DNA from: JAWLCQ01 sp041687095
GTDB lineage: Bacteria > Planctomycetota > Phycisphaerae > SM23-33
Length of the DNA: 64,000 nucleotides
Direction of reading: 5' to 3'
Assembly (NCBI GenBank): GCA_041687095.1
Contig: JAWLCQ010000004.1
Location: forward strand, 20,171-84,170
How positions within the stretch are numbered: position 1 is the first letter of the stretch; each line of letters starts with the position of its first letter. Below the pieces are notes generated by a model, which did no database searches, was not told the DNA's origin, and saw nothing but the letters and a program-made list of their open reading frames with translations. Positions 39,301 through 48,251 of the stretch are shown piece by piece. The translations under genes were made by a program, and so were the position numbers.

Positions 39301-40579
39301 AGTCGTCCTGCGCCTCGTAATGGACGGCGATGGTATCGTCGGGGGGGGCGAGGATGTCGGAGTCGGGGCTGCGGATCCAGACGCGGGGTTCGCGGTCGGG
39401 GTAGACGGTGATGCGGCAGACGGGGGGGGCGAGGTTCTTGAGCCCCCCCTGCCCCACCGCCTCGACGCGGAACTGCAGCGTCTCGCGGAGTTCAGACGTA
39501 TGGCTGAACCACCCGTCGCCCGCGGGGGTCAGATCGATGGTCCCGGCGGACCCGGTGTCGATCTGGATCCGCTCCACCGCCGTCGCCGCCCGGCAGCGCA
39601 GTTCCATCGTGCTGCCCTCCAGGGCGCGGAGCGTGCGGGGGAGCGTGTCGTACTCCTGCGCGGGGATCTGGCTGTAGTCGGGGGCGGTGACGCGGAGGCG
39701 GACCTCGCCCAGCTCGGGGCGGGGCACGACCGTCACCCGGTGCCAGGGCGTCTGCCCGTCGCCCGCGCGGAAGCGGTACTCGAAGGACTCGCTGACGGCG
39801 CGGAAGGCGTAGGAGAAGTCCGCCCCCCCGCTCCCCTGGCGGGGCAGGTCGATGGCGTGCTCCTCCCCGTCGGCGGTGCGGAGCATGAGGATCGCCGTCT
39901 CGCGGGGGGCCCCGGAGAGGGCGGCCTCCAGGCGGAGCGGTTCGTGGCGGGCGACGGCGGGCGAGCCCGTCAGCGAGCGGATCTGCGTGAGGGTGATGTC
40001 CGCGGAGGGATGCAGGAAGCGTTGCAGCAGCACCCGCGCGCGGTGCGAGCCGGCCACGCTGACCGCCAGGATCAGCGCAGGGACCGCGAGGCACAGGGCG
40101 GCGCGGCGGAGCGGGCGGGTGCTCACCACGCGGTTGGGATGCACGAGGCCGCGGAGGCGGTCCGCCTCCTGCGAGACGCGCTGCAGCAGCGCGGGGTCCC
40201 CGCGGAACGCGGGGGCGTCGCGGCTGGCGGCGAGTTCGGTGACGGTGGACCAGCGCTCCTCGAGTTGGGGAACGGCGAGGTCGATCTCGAGCGCCACCTG
40301 CGCCATCCGCCACCGCAGCAGCCCCACGCGGACGAGCCCGGCGAGGGCGGCGAGGGCGGAGGCGGCGAGGGCGGCGTACGTGAGCCCCGCCCGCCAGGCG
40401 GGACTGAAGAGCGTCAGCAGCCCGTCGAGGCACATGGCCAGGAGCATGGCCGCCAGCAGCGCCCCCGCCCCCCACAGGACCGCGCGGACGAGCGCCACCC
40501 CCAGCTCCCGCCGCCGCACTGCGCGGACGGTGGACTGGAGGCTGGAGGGCACGGAAATCGGTTGGGCACTCTGCGTCAT
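36395..40579 (-). CDS. large membrane protein, DUF4175-like
   Basis: A 1,394-residue protein with two N-terminal membrane segments (residues ~25-85: LVRAVLWGAGALLAAMLLAM and AALAASALAALAGLV) and a third at ~160 (LCLAVPALILAVSVAG). Then come sandwich-like extracytoplasmic regions, a low-complexity stretch with tandem DPNSRSGQSGSPS units (~residues 540-720), and a long Ala/Glu/Arg-rich helical region. Gene position after VWA proteins fits the DUF4175 family seen in planctomycete MoxR operons, whose role is not known. ATG 40579 follows AAGGGG. A 171-base hairpin array separates it from the VWA gene. Confidence 0.7.
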   Translation of the reverse strand: MTQSAQPISVPSSLQSTVRAVRRRELGVALVRAVLWGAGALLAAMLLAMCLDGLLTLFSPAWRAGLTYAALAASALAALAGLVRVGLLRWRMAQVALEIDLAVPQLEERWSTVTELAASRDAPAFRGDPALLQRVSQEADRLRGLVHPNRVVSTRPLRRAALCLAVPALILAVSVAGSHRARVLLQRFLHPSADITLTQIRSLTGSPAVARHEPLRLEAALSGAPRETAILMLRTADGEEHAIDLPRQGSGGADFSYAFRAVSESFEYRFRAGDGQTPWHRVTVVPRPELGEVRLRVTAPDYSQIPAQEYDTLPRTLRALEGSTMELRCRAATAVERIQIDTGSAGTIDLTPAGDGWFSHTSELRETLQFRVEAVGQGGLKNLAPPVCRITVYPDREPRVWIRSPDSDILAPPDDTIAVHYEAQDDFGILGLELAVTISREGEQPRTFLKSLDPDPNLPPPLQMAGAVNLDLQALQVKHGDRVEYVLRARDAVQSTQGDTRGGTQGDPQDPTDLTQQNPNQGGPQDPNAVGNQGSQSGQNGNPQLSPSGQSNASGDPQDANSQGGQPGNPQDPNSRSGQSGSPSDPNSRSGQSGSPSDPNSRSGQSGSPSDPNSGNSQSGNPQDPNSSSGGQSSSPSDPNSGSSGSQSSSPSDPNSGGSSCPPGGEQDPNSSSTDPNSRDSQTSGGERDPQDPQAPENSPPPNDMQMRSLPGGKPPRAESPKHRIQIDEWAQHNDAQKREKLRLDIARYLKALDTELAAAEEATTALHTAVPSLPKWTAEQGTLLKGGRKRLQSAAKLIEELKHKAANTPYAMISLQLEDIGISDVVPAAENLDAAGKLTKSPAEMAEPLTQALFHIRRARSKLVELTKAYERIANEEKRADDLEHIAKMHRILVEDMNAFLQAQRNRINPRTGKMVEVDDEFAKAVQKYYEDLRRLMEELARLLAEDPELMRRFMAMQRQSADTLRDQLTLLARRQQALLADTAAWQSADTPEKRKPLLDKHARDIATEQAQLAQAASQLYDNAVVWRPRQSTLAIEPTDAMAALAKSVAQHAGELAATLPADPNKALELSEKLLEEMRLLGTAADTVAFSDPNDGEVAIYADRRVRETLRMLREQEALVARLQALETEDFAAIATAQLILLEEDTAVLAWKLLDVAYNLADADPPIPTKADDLQRLVKEDIAKLHSETASALHEGKLDDAHRIQQSTVDAFALAEQIFDDLLTLLEERMRGAQPPIAPDLEAILRMLQHERDAAELLGLAGVRLNIQVMQDWMPNNPGEGGGMGGGSGAGSGAGSAMAAASALAQQTGQNAQNLAQSIRNKLDAWKRVELQTWEKTLVEARRKKWNLFVSRLRDGLKQGRSADPPEQYRRAIDDYYRRLADTVETDPDARGE
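38560..38900 (-). repeat. tandem ~39-bp (13-residue) low-complexity repeats
   Basis: Units DPNSRSGQSGSPS recur several times with slight variation inside the DUF4175-like gene. They form a Pro/Ser/Asp-rich disordered linker; length may vary between strains. Confidence 0.85.
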
Positions 40580-40615
40580 GGTTCCACCCCTTCTCTCACG
40601 CCATCCCCGCTGATC

Positions 40616-40724
40616 GTGGCATGGGCGTCTCGCCCATGTGTCCCACGGGCATCCTGCCCGTGGGGCGGGGACCCGAGCAGGGGCGGGACGCCCCTGCGAC
40701 ACACGGGCAAGATGCCCGTGCCAC
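40616..40724. repeat. array of four hairpins between genes
   Basis: Perfect stems at 40621-40637 (ATGGGCG), 40642-40664 (CCCACGGGC), 40678-40696 (CAGGGGCG) and 40702-40720 (CACGGGC), with an outer imperfect pair 40616-40626 and 40714-40724. The same core is in 16501-16553. Such an array lies between two co-directional genes and may stabilise or end the mRNA. Confidence 0.85.
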
Positions 40725-40750
40725 GGAAAGCCATGTGTTCCTTCATGTCT

Positions 40751-43585
40751 CTACGCCATCCCCGCGATCTTGCGGGTGGTCCACTCCACGGTGACCAGGC
40801 CCGCGAAGAGCGCCAGGTAGATCCAACGGTTCCAGATCGGCCGACGCTTGTGGAGCGTGTACGTCCGCGGTTCGAGGTCGAGCTGCTCGAGGACCGTTTC
40901 GAGGGCGGTCGGGGGCAGGACGGACCCGCGGGTGGCGGCGGCGATCTCGGTGAGCAGCGGCAGGTTGCAGCGGACGTTCCGCAGCTCCATCTCCCCGGGG
41001 GGCTCGACGGTGACGACGGTGAGGATGGGCTCGGTCCAGCCCTCCTGCTGGAGAAGGGCGTCGACCTGCGCCCCGCCCGCTCGCAGGGTGACGGGTCCGG
41101 TGGGCAGGTCGCGGAAGGTGGCGGTGTAGACGCCCGGGCGCTGGGGGTCCTCGATGGCCTCGGCGGTGGCGACGAGGGTGGGGCCCTGCGTCGCCTCGAC
41201 GGGGACGGAGGCGTTCTTCACGGGCAAACCGTTGAGGTATCGCAGCGTGAGGCGGGCGACGACGTCCTCCCCGCGGGCGTAGCGGCGGGCGTCGGTGGCG
41301 ATGCGGAGGGTCTTGCTGCCCCCGCTGCGGTCGCGGGAGACGGCCCAGCGGAGGAGCTGGCCCCAGAAGCGGTGGTGGTGCGCATCGCCCTCGCGGAAGC
41401 GCAGGGCGTAGGTGACGGGGGCGGCGATGTGCACGACGCGCCCGGTGCCATAGTTCTGCCAGCACAAAAACGCCCGCTCGTCGGAGGGGCTCTGGACCTG
41501 CGAGGGCGAGGCGCCCTGCTGCAGCGCCCCGCGGGGGACCGCGCGCATCCACGTCGTCGCCGTCGCCCTCGCCTTCGACCACGGGCTGAGCCACTGCACC
41601 GGCATGCGATCCGTCGCCTCCCGCCACACCCGCTCGTCCCCCGCCATCGTCTCCGTCAGCCGCATCTCCTCCACCAGCCGTCCCTCGGGCGTGAGCTGCA
41701 GGGCGTACCCGTTTCGCATCGCAGGGACGGGCCCGCCCGGGACCACGGGAAGCATCTTCTCCAGGACGGTCCCGGCGTAGGCGTGGGGCATGGCGGAGGG
41801 CCCGGCGAGGACGATCAGCGTCCCGCCGCGCCGTGCGACGAACTCCTCGATCATCCGCAGTTGCGCGTCGGGCAGGTACACGCGGTCAATGTCGCCCAGG
41901 ATGACCGCGCGGTACTTGGACCACGTGTCCGCGTCGCCCGGGAAGCCCAGGCCCTCGGCGGGCGTATTCGTTCTGGGGTTGCGGGGCTCGATGAGCAGGC
42001 GGTCGAACTCCACCCGCTTGTCGCGGTCGAAGAGGTTCCGCAGGAAGCGGTACTCCCAGCGGGGGAACTCGTCGGCGAGGAGGATGCGGATGGTCTCCTC
42101 GACCACCTGCGTCTCGGTCTGCCCGCGGTTGTTGACGTTGGTGTGCTCCTTGTCGAGGGGCAGGGCGCGGACCTCGTACTTCCGCGTCCCGGCCGGGCCC
42201 GACTCACGGTCGAACGTGATGCGGGTCGCGAACGCCTCCCCGCGGACCTGCACGTCCCGGGCGTCCACGACCTTCTCGTCCTCGAGCAGCTCGACCGTCA
42301 CGACCTCCTCGGGGCACCCGTGCACGTCGAGCGTCGCCTCGACGACGACCTTGTCCTTCTGCAGCACCGTCCGCGGGGCGTCCACGTGGTGGAGGATCAC
42401 GTCCCGCGGAATCTCCGTGTTCCCGATGGGCACGATGAACACCGGGACGCCCAGGAGCTGCCCCGCGTCGGCCAGCGGGTCGCCCGGGGCGTTGTGCGCC
42501 CCGTCGCTGAGGATCACCACCGCCTGCAGCCCGCCCCCCGCCGCGTCCCGCCCCGCCTGCCGCAACACGCACGACAGGCTCGTCGTCATCGAGGGCGAGG
42601 AGATCTCCGGCGGGCCCGTCCCCACCAGCCGCCCCGCCGTCACCGACCGCGCCCGCGCGTCGAACTCATACCGCAGCACCCGCGCCCGGGACTCGATGCG
42701 ATGCATCGCCCCGTTCTCCACCCGCCGCAGCAGCCCCGTCACCCGCGCCTTGCGCGACGCGCCCCCGCTGCCGCTGGAGACGGCGGCGACGGCCTCCGCC
42801 TCCGCCAACCGTTCCGCCAAACGTCCCCCGCGACGGATCAACTCATCCAGCAGCATCTGCAGACCCGCCAGGCGGGTCTGGCGGTCGGGATGGAACCGCT
42901 CGGCCTCCCCCGCGAGGTCCGCCAGGACCTCCTCGCATCGCGGGATCGCCTGCGTCCGCAGGTCCTCCCCCAACCGCCCCAGTTCCTTCGCATCCTCGGG
43001 ATACCGCGCGGACAGGGCCTTCTCGGATCTCTCCACAAGCTCCACCGCCGCCCGCAGCGCGCTCCGCACGCACTCCCCCGTCCGCCGCTGCCGGTCCCCC
43101 ACCGTCTGCGCCTCCCCGGGTCGCTGACTTCCCGCCAGCGCCTCGCAGTGCCTTCTCGCCATCGCCATCGACGCGACGGCCGCGTCGGCGCTGGCGAGCC
43201 CCTCATCGCCCGCCCCGCCCCTGTCGCATGCCTCCCACCGCCGCCCCCCCGCACAGCGCACCGGGGGGTCCACCAGGTCCATGCTCGCACTGGCGTCGGA
43301 GAAGAGGGCCACGGACTTCTGTTCGGTCCGCTCGATCGTCCGCTGCGCATGCGGCGCCGCCAGCAGCCACACCACCACCGCCACCGCCCCCAGCCGCAAC
43401 GGGAGGACCAGCAGCCCGATCCGCTTGCCCGACCGCCTCGCCTCCCACACCGCCAGCCCCACCACCGCCCCCCCCAGCACCAGCCCCAGGACGATCAGCC
43501 ACCCCAGGGGGATCGGGCCGGTGAAGACCAGTTGCTCCGATGGGTCCAGTTCGGTCGTCAGTCCCAGCAGTCCGCCTCGCCACAT
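40751..43585 (-). CDS. membrane protein with VWA-like and glutamine amidotransferase-like domains
   Basis: A 944-residue protein. Two N-terminal membrane segments (GWLIVLGLVLGGAVVGLAV and GAVAVVVWLLAAP) are followed by a VWA-like region with a MIDAS-type SDASASMD at ~residue 98 and a later ILSDGAHNAPGDPL. After ~residue 500 the segments IRILLADEFPRWEYRFLRN and RAVILGDIDRVYLP resemble the class I glutamine amidotransferase-like domain of planctomycete VWA proteins. A membrane segment lies near the C-terminus. Start ATG 43585 (AAGGAG upstream) overlaps the stop of the BatA-like gene by one base (TGATG). Part of the MoxR block, function otherwise unknown. Confidence 0.8.
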   Translation of the reverse strand: MWRGGLLGLTTELDPSEQLVFTGPIPLGWLIVLGLVLGGAVVGLAVWEARRSGKRIGLLVLPLRLGAVAVVVWLLAAPHAQRTIERTEQKSVALFSDASASMDLVDPPVRCAGGRRWEACDRGGAGDEGLASADAAVASMAMARRHCEALAGSQRPGEAQTVGDRQRRTGECVRSALRAAVELVERSEKALSARYPEDAKELGRLGEDLRTQAIPRCEEVLADLAGEAERFHPDRQTRLAGLQMLLDELIRRGGRLAERLAEAEAVAAVSSGSGGASRKARVTGLLRRVENGAMHRIESRARVLRYEFDARARSVTAGRLVGTGPPEISSPSMTTSLSCVLRQAGRDAAGGGLQAVVILSDGAHNAPGDPLADAGQLLGVPVFIVPIGNTEIPRDVILHHVDAPRTVLQKDKVVVEATLDVHGCPEEVVTVELLEDEKVVDARDVQVRGEAFATRITFDRESGPAGTRKYEVRALPLDKEHTNVNNRGQTETQVVEETIRILLADEFPRWEYRFLRNLFDRDKRVEFDRLLIEPRNPRTNTPAEGLGFPGDADTWSKYRAVILGDIDRVYLPDAQLRMIEEFVARRGGTLIVLAGPSAMPHAYAGTVLEKMLPVVPGGPVPAMRNGYALQLTPEGRLVEEMRLTETMAGDERVWREATDRMPVQWLSPWSKARATATTWMRAVPRGALQQGASPSQVQSPSDERAFLCWQNYGTGRVVHIAAPVTYALRFREGDAHHHRFWGQLLRWAVSRDRSGGSKTLRIATDARRYARGEDVVARLTLRYLNGLPVKNASVPVEATQGPTLVATAEAIEDPQRPGVYTATFRDLPTGPVTLRAGGAQVDALLQQEGWTEPILTVVTVEPPGEMELRNVRCNLPLLTEIAAATRGSVLPPTALETVLEQLDLEPRTYTLHKRRPIWNRWIYLALFAGLVTVEWTTRKIAGMA

Positions 43586-45855
43586 CACGCCAACTCCTTC
43601 CCCATCCCGCCCAGGGGCACTTCATCCCCGAGCGTGAGCCCCGCGGGCTGGTCGAACCGCCGCCGCGTCAGGCGGGCAGCGAGGAGGGACTCGATCGCCA
43701 TCATCCCCAGCACCGCCGCCAGCAACACCCCCCACGCCGGTTCCAGCCGCGCCACCGCCACCCCCGTCGCCCGCAGCGCCAGCGGATCGGCCCCCACCGA
43801 CAGGCCCGCCTTCGCCAGGCACGGCAGGTCCTCGTCCGCCAGGTCCGTCAGCACCGACTCGCCCGTGTCCCTCCGCACGTGGAACGTCACCGTGCGGTCG
43901 GGCTCACCGGTAGTGCGGATGGTGGCGAGGTACGCCCCCGGGCACCCCGCCGCCGGGAGCGAGTACACCGACCGCCCCCCGCGATCCAGCACCACCAGGT
44001 CCACCTCCGACTCCAGCGGGGTGCGGACGCGGACGGACCGCGCGGCATTCGCCGCCGGCAGCGCCAGGCGGATCGGCTGGCCGGGATCGAGGTTCCAGCG
44101 GGTCATGGACGGGGAGGACAGGTGCCACAGCCACTCCAGCGCCCCCACGACGAACGCCTCGCACGCGGGAAGGTTGCTCCAGCGAACGTCGAGCCCCACC
44201 GCCTGGGCGATCACCCGCCCGTCCCCGAACGCCGCCTCCAGGGCGAAGGGCTCCCCGTCGGTCGTCCGCAGGAGGACGGGGACGGAGTCGGAGCCCGTGA
44301 GGGCGGTCTCGAAGCGGTGGCGGCGGTACACGCGGATGCGGTTGAGGTCCACGCGCTTGGTGTCACTCAGGACCGCCATCGCCGGGTGCGCCTCGGCGGG
44401 CGGGAGGACGGGGAAGGCGCGCTCGCGGTCCCGCTCGTCCCCCACGGGATCGGCGAGCGGGAGCGGGAGCAGCCCCTTGCCCTTGGCGTACAGGGCCCGG
44501 TTCACCCAGCGCTCGTCCGTGCGGTCCCCGAAGGCGATCCACAGCCCCCCGCCCCCCGCCACGTACTGCTCGATCCGCCCCACCGCCTCGTCGCTCAGCG
44601 GGGACGTGTTGGCGAGGACGATGCAGTGGACGGCGTCGAGGGGCTCGCGCTCCAGCGCGTCCGCCCGCACGACGCGCGGAACGAACACCGACCGCCACCG
44701 CGCCCGCTCGGCCGCCGCGTCCTCGTCCCCGCTCCCGTACCCCAGCACGGTCAGCAGGTACTCGGTATCCGTACGGCCGGGATCGGGATCGTCGGAGTCG
44801 CAGACGATGAGCACGTCGAGGGACTCGGCGACCTCGACGGTGCGGTGGGCGACGTTGTCCCCGGGCAGCGCGTCATCCCGCCCGATCCGGCAGGTGACCT
44901 CGTAGACCCCGGGGGCGTCGAAGGCGTACTCGATGTGCGAGGCGGCGGTCTGGTTGGGGTCCAGCTTGTCCACCTCTGTGCTGCCCACGGGCTGCCCGGC
45001 GATGAACCAGTGCAGCGGAGCGCCCGGGGAGGGCACGAGGGCGGTGTTCTTGACCCGCGCCGTCAGCCGCACCGCCGCGGCGGGCGGGACGACCTCGCGC
45101 GTGCTGTCGAGGCTCTCCAGCGAGAGGTTCCCCCCCGCGCCCTCGCCCCCGCAGAGGACCACGTTGACCGTCGGGGCGTTGGCGGATCGGGCGAGCTTGT
45201 CCCGGAGGGACGACCACGCCCCCTGCGCGTCGAGGTGCCAGTTCCCCCGCTGCGCATCGGTAAGGACCGCGACGATGCGGGCGGCGTCCTCGCTTGCGGG
45301 CGGGGCGTCGAGGGCCTCGTGCAGGCAGCGGAGCAGGTCCGTCCCCGCCGTCGTGGACTTCAGCGTCCCCAGCTCCCCGCGGAGGGCGAGCCTGGAGGCG
45401 GCGTTGATCTCGATGGGCTCGGAGGCGATCCACTCCGGGAGCGTCGACGCCAGCAGCACCCGCAGCGTGTCGCCCTCGCGGAGGGAGGCGACGAGTTCGT
45501 CGGCGGTGCGGATCATGCGGTCGAACCGCGTCTCGTGCCCGGAGGTGCGGGAGGTCGAGAGCGTGGTGTCCAGGATGAGGATGACGTCGCGCTTGCTGCT
45601 GGTCCCGATCCAGTCGCCCCGCAGCAGGGGCATGGCAAGGGCGGTCACGACGGCCGCCACCGCCGCCGCCCGCAGCAGCATGAGCAGCCAGTCCTCCAGC
45701 GACCACAGCCGTCGGCGACGGGGCATGGCCTCGCGGAGGAAGCGCGTCGCCCCCCAGTGGATCACCCGCCGCCTCCGCCGCGACAGCAGGTGCAGGATCA
45801 CCGGGATCCCCGCCAGCGGCAGGGCCCACAGAAAGATGCTCGCCAGGAAACTCAT
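43585..45855 (-). CDS. BatA-like protein with VWA domain
   Basis: A 756-residue protein. The N-terminus MSFLASIFLWALPLAGIPVI and SRRRRRVIHWGATRFL are typical of the BatA aerotolerance-type N-terminal domain, with two membrane segments in the first ~75 residues. A VWA-like region starts at DVILILDTTLSTS near residue 90, missing a canonical DxSxS motif. Further on there is a GATase-like stretch and a C-terminal membrane segment. ATG 45855 overlaps the DUF58 stop by 4 bases (ATGA), so the two are coupled. Confidence 0.8.
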   Translation of the reverse strand: MSFLASIFLWALPLAGIPVILHLLSRRRRRVIHWGATRFLREAMPRRRRLWSLEDWLLMLLRAAAVAAVVTALAMPLLRGDWIGTSSKRDVILILDTTLSTSRTSGHETRFDRMIRTADELVASLREGDTLRVLLASTLPEWIASEPIEINAASRLALRGELGTLKSTTAGTDLLRCLHEALDAPPASEDAARIVAVLTDAQRGNWHLDAQGAWSSLRDKLARSANAPTVNVVLCGGEGAGGNLSLESLDSTREVVPPAAAVRLTARVKNTALVPSPGAPLHWFIAGQPVGSTEVDKLDPNQTAASHIEYAFDAPGVYEVTCRIGRDDALPGDNVAHRTVEVAESLDVLIVCDSDDPDPGRTDTEYLLTVLGYGSGDEDAAAERARWRSVFVPRVVRADALEREPLDAVHCIVLANTSPLSDEAVGRIEQYVAGGGGLWIAFGDRTDERWVNRALYAKGKGLLPLPLADPVGDERDRERAFPVLPPAEAHPAMAVLSDTKRVDLNRIRVYRRHRFETALTGSDSVPVLLRTTDGEPFALEAAFGDGRVIAQAVGLDVRWSNLPACEAFVVGALEWLWHLSSPSMTRWNLDPGQPIRLALPAANAARSVRVRTPLESEVDLVVLDRGGRSVYSLPAAGCPGAYLATIRTTGEPDRTVTFHVRRDTGESVLTDLADEDLPCLAKAGLSVGADPLALRATGVAVARLEPAWGVLLAAVLGMMAIESLLAARLTRRRFDQPAGLTLGDEVPLGGMGKELA

Positions 45856-46766
45856 CGGCTCTTCACCCGCGCCATGCGGCGGCTGAGGTAGTACCCGATC
45901 ATCTGCCCGATGGGCTGATGCGTGACGACGGGCGTGTAGTCGCACTTCGCCTGGGCGCAGCCGCTCTGCAGGCGGTCGAGGAACGCCCGCACCCGCTCCA
46001 GGTAACGCTTGCGGATCATCGCGGGGTCGAGGTCCATCCGCCACTCGGGCGCTTCGAGGCACTCGAAGCGCGACCAGCTCTTGAAGGAGAACGACAACTC
46101 CTCGGGCGCCATCACGTGCACCAGCCACGGTTCGTGCCCGCGGACGGACAGGAGGCGGAGGGAGTCCAGCAGCGCGTCCTCGTCCTCGAAGGCGTCGGTG
46201 AGGACCAGGACCAGCCCGCGGCGGCGGAGGCGCTTGCCCACGTCCCGCAGGACCCCCGCGAGAGACGTCCGCCCCCCCGCACGGACGTTCTCGAGGTTCT
46301 CCACCAGCGCGCGGAAATGCCCGGGGTGGGCGCGGGGCGGGACGAAGGACCGCACGCGCTCATCGGCGACGGCGAGCCCGACCGCGTCGCGCTGGTGCAG
46401 CAGCAGGCGGGAGAGGCTCGCCGCCAGCACCTGCGCGTAGCGGAGCTTGCTCACCGTCTCCATCCCGAACCCCATCGACCCGCTGCCGTCCACCACCAGC
46501 ATCGCCTGGAGGTTCGTCTCCTCCTCGAACTGCTTGATGTGGTAGCGGTCGCTCCGCGCGAACAGCCGCCAGTCGATCAGCCGCACCTCGTCCCCCGGGG
46601 AGTACGGGCGGTGCTCGGCGAACTCGACGCACCCGCCCTTGAAGGGCGAGCGGTGCATCCCCGCGAGGTACCCCTCGACGATCCGCGTCGCCACCACGTC
46701 CAGGTGCCCGATCTCCCCGAGCACCTGCCCGTCGACGATCCCCGCTTGCGTCCGATTCTCGCTCAT
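45852..46766 (-). CDS. DUF58 family protein
   Basis: A 304-residue DUF58 protein. The family segments GVHRSPFKG-like (AGMHRSPFKGGCVEFAEHRPY) and DWRLFARSDRYHIKQFEEET are near residues 30-80, and the VWA-type metal site VDGSGSMGFG is at ~90-100. It is the usual partner of MoxR ATPases, downstream of moxR. ATG 46766; a 159-base gap with tandem repeats separates it from moxR. Confidence 0.92.
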   Translation of the reverse strand: MSENRTQAGIVDGQVLGEIGHLDVVATRIVEGYLAGMHRSPFKGGCVEFAEHRPYSPGDEVRLIDWRLFARSDRYHIKQFEEETNLQAMLVVDGSGSMGFGMETVSKLRYAQVLAASLSRLLLHQRDAVGLAVADERVRSFVPPRAHPGHFRALVENLENVRAGGRTSLAGVLRDVGKRLRRRGLVLVLTDAFEDEDALLDSLRLLSVRGHEPWLVHVMAPEELSFSFKSWSRFECLEAPEWRMDLDPAMIRKRYLERVRAFLDRLQSGCAQAKCDYTPVVTHQPIGQMIGYYLSRRMARVKSR

Positions 46767-46790
46767 TGGCCCGTGCCTCTCGCGGATACT

Positions 46791-46846
46791 GGTTCATTGG
46801 TTGACTGGTTGACTGGTTGATTGGTTGATTGGTTGATCGGTTGACT
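46791..46846. repeat. tandem 8-bp repeat between moxR and the DUF58 gene
   Basis: Seven copies of GGTTGAYY (one variant, GGTTCATT) in the intergenic gap. An 11-base arm, GGTTGACTGGG (46839-46849), pairs perfectly with CCCAGTCAACC at 46903-46913. Confidence 0.9.
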
Positions 46847-46925
46847 GGGCAAGGAACCGATTGCTCCATTGCCTCACCGTGTACTCGCCGGTGAGTCCAT
46901 CACCCAGTCAACCAGTTCACCATTC

Positions 46926-47957
46926 TCAAGCCTTCGCCATCGCCGGCAGGAGGGACTTGGCGCTGCGGAGGATTTCGACGATGAGGTCGTCCGCCGTCCG
47001 CCCCGCCGCCTCCGCGCTGAAGCTGGGGATCACGCGGTGGCGGAGCACGGGACCGGCCATGGCGACGACGTCCTCGGTCGTCGCGTGGCAGCGCCCGTGC
47101 AGGACCGCGCGGGCCTTGGCGGCGAGCAGGAGGTAGATGCTCGCGCGGGGCCCGGCGCCCCAGGCGATGAGGTTCTCCAGCCCGCTGGGCATGGCCCCCT
47201 CGTTCGGCCGCGTCATCCTCGCCAGGCCCACCGCGAAGCGGTAGACGTGCTCGCCCACGAGGACCCTGGGGATGATCTTCTGGATGCGCTCGATGTCCGC
47301 CCCGCTGAGGACCTCGGTAACGGTGGCGGCGTACTCGGTGGTCTGGCGCTTGGCGATCTCGATCTCTTCGAGTTCGCTGGGGTAGCCTACCTGGATCTTG
47401 AGCATGAACCGGTCGAGCTGCGCCTCGGGCAGCGGGTACGTGCCCTCCTGCTCGATGGGGTTCTGCGTCGCCAGGACGAAGAACGGGTGGGGCAGCGGGT
47501 AGGTGTTGCCCCCCACCGTGAGCTGCCGCTCCTGCATTGCCTCCAGCAGGGCGCTCTGCGTCTTGGGGGGCGTGCGGTTGACCTCGTCGGCGAGCAGGAG
47601 GTTGGCGAAGAGCGGGCCCGGGACGAAGCGGAAGGCCCGCCGGCCCGTGGTGTGGTCCTCCTCCAGCACGTCGGTCCCGGTGATGTCGGCGGGCATGAGG
47701 TCGGGAGTGAACTGGATGCGCCCGAACTTCAGCCCCAGCGCCCGCCCCAGCGACGAGACGAGCATCGTCTTGGCGAGGCCCGGGACGCCCTCGAGAATGC
47801 AGTGCCCGTGGCACAGCAGGGCGATGGTGAGCTGCTCGATCACGTCGTCGAGCCCCACGATCACGCCCCGCAACTGCCCCACGATCCGCTCGTACGCCGC
47901 GTGGATCTCCTCGACCGCCTGCACCTGCGCCCCGCTGTCCTGACTGCCCGTAGTCAC
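46926..47957 (-). CDS. MoxR-family AAA ATPase
   Basis: A 343-residue MoxR ATPase, a chaperone-like AAA protein. Walker A is in LEGVPGLAKTM (near residue 55), Walker B in LLLADEVNRTPPKTQSALLE (near ~120), and the sensor-type FVLATQNPIEQEGTYPLPEA is typical for the family. GTG 47957 is preceded by AAAGGAG. It heads the operon-like MoxR block, which runs on the minus strand through 35054. It is divergent from the gene at 48252, with a 294-base shared control region. Confidence 0.95.
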   Translation of the reverse strand: MTTGSQDSGAQVQAVEEIHAAYERIVGQLRGVIVGLDDVIEQLTIALLCHGHCILEGVPGLAKTMLVSSLGRALGLKFGRIQFTPDLMPADITGTDVLEEDHTTGRRAFRFVPGPLFANLLLADEVNRTPPKTQSALLEAMQERQLTVGGNTYPLPHPFFVLATQNPIEQEGTYPLPEAQLDRFMLKIQVGYPSELEEIEIAKRQTTEYAATVTEVLSGADIERIQKIIPRVLVGEHVYRFAVGLARMTRPNEGAMPSGLENLIAWGAGPRASIYLLLAAKARAVLHGRCHATTEDVVAMAGPVLRHRVIPSFSAEAAGRTADDLIVEILRSAKSLLPAMAKA

Positions 47958-48251
47958 CCTTCGCTCCTTTCGCCGCACCGCCCGGTGCGACTGCCCGTCA
48001 CCCTGATCCGGAAATGCCCAATGCTCCGTCAGACGCTCGAACCGGCCAAAGGTTCCGCACGGCACGGCCGCCTCGACATTCTGCCAGAATTTTGGCACCC
48101 TGTCCCGCCCCCGTCAAGCGTAAACGCGAAATCCCTGCAGAATGCGGGGCGCACCCCGGCGGGAATCCCGAAGGAAAAGAGTGCATTTTCCGGTCCCCCC
48201 GGTACAATCCCCGCCTTCCGCACCGCCGCCCGATGGAGTGAGGACGAAACG

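Noticed and set aside
34805..44905. A 3,366-codon plus-strand open frame opposite the MoxR block
   Set aside because: Same reason: the minus-strand genes have strong family motifs and tight start/stop overlaps; the plus frame has none.
46791..46846. CRISPR array
   Set aside because: The units are 8 bases long with no spacers; no array elsewhere in the window.
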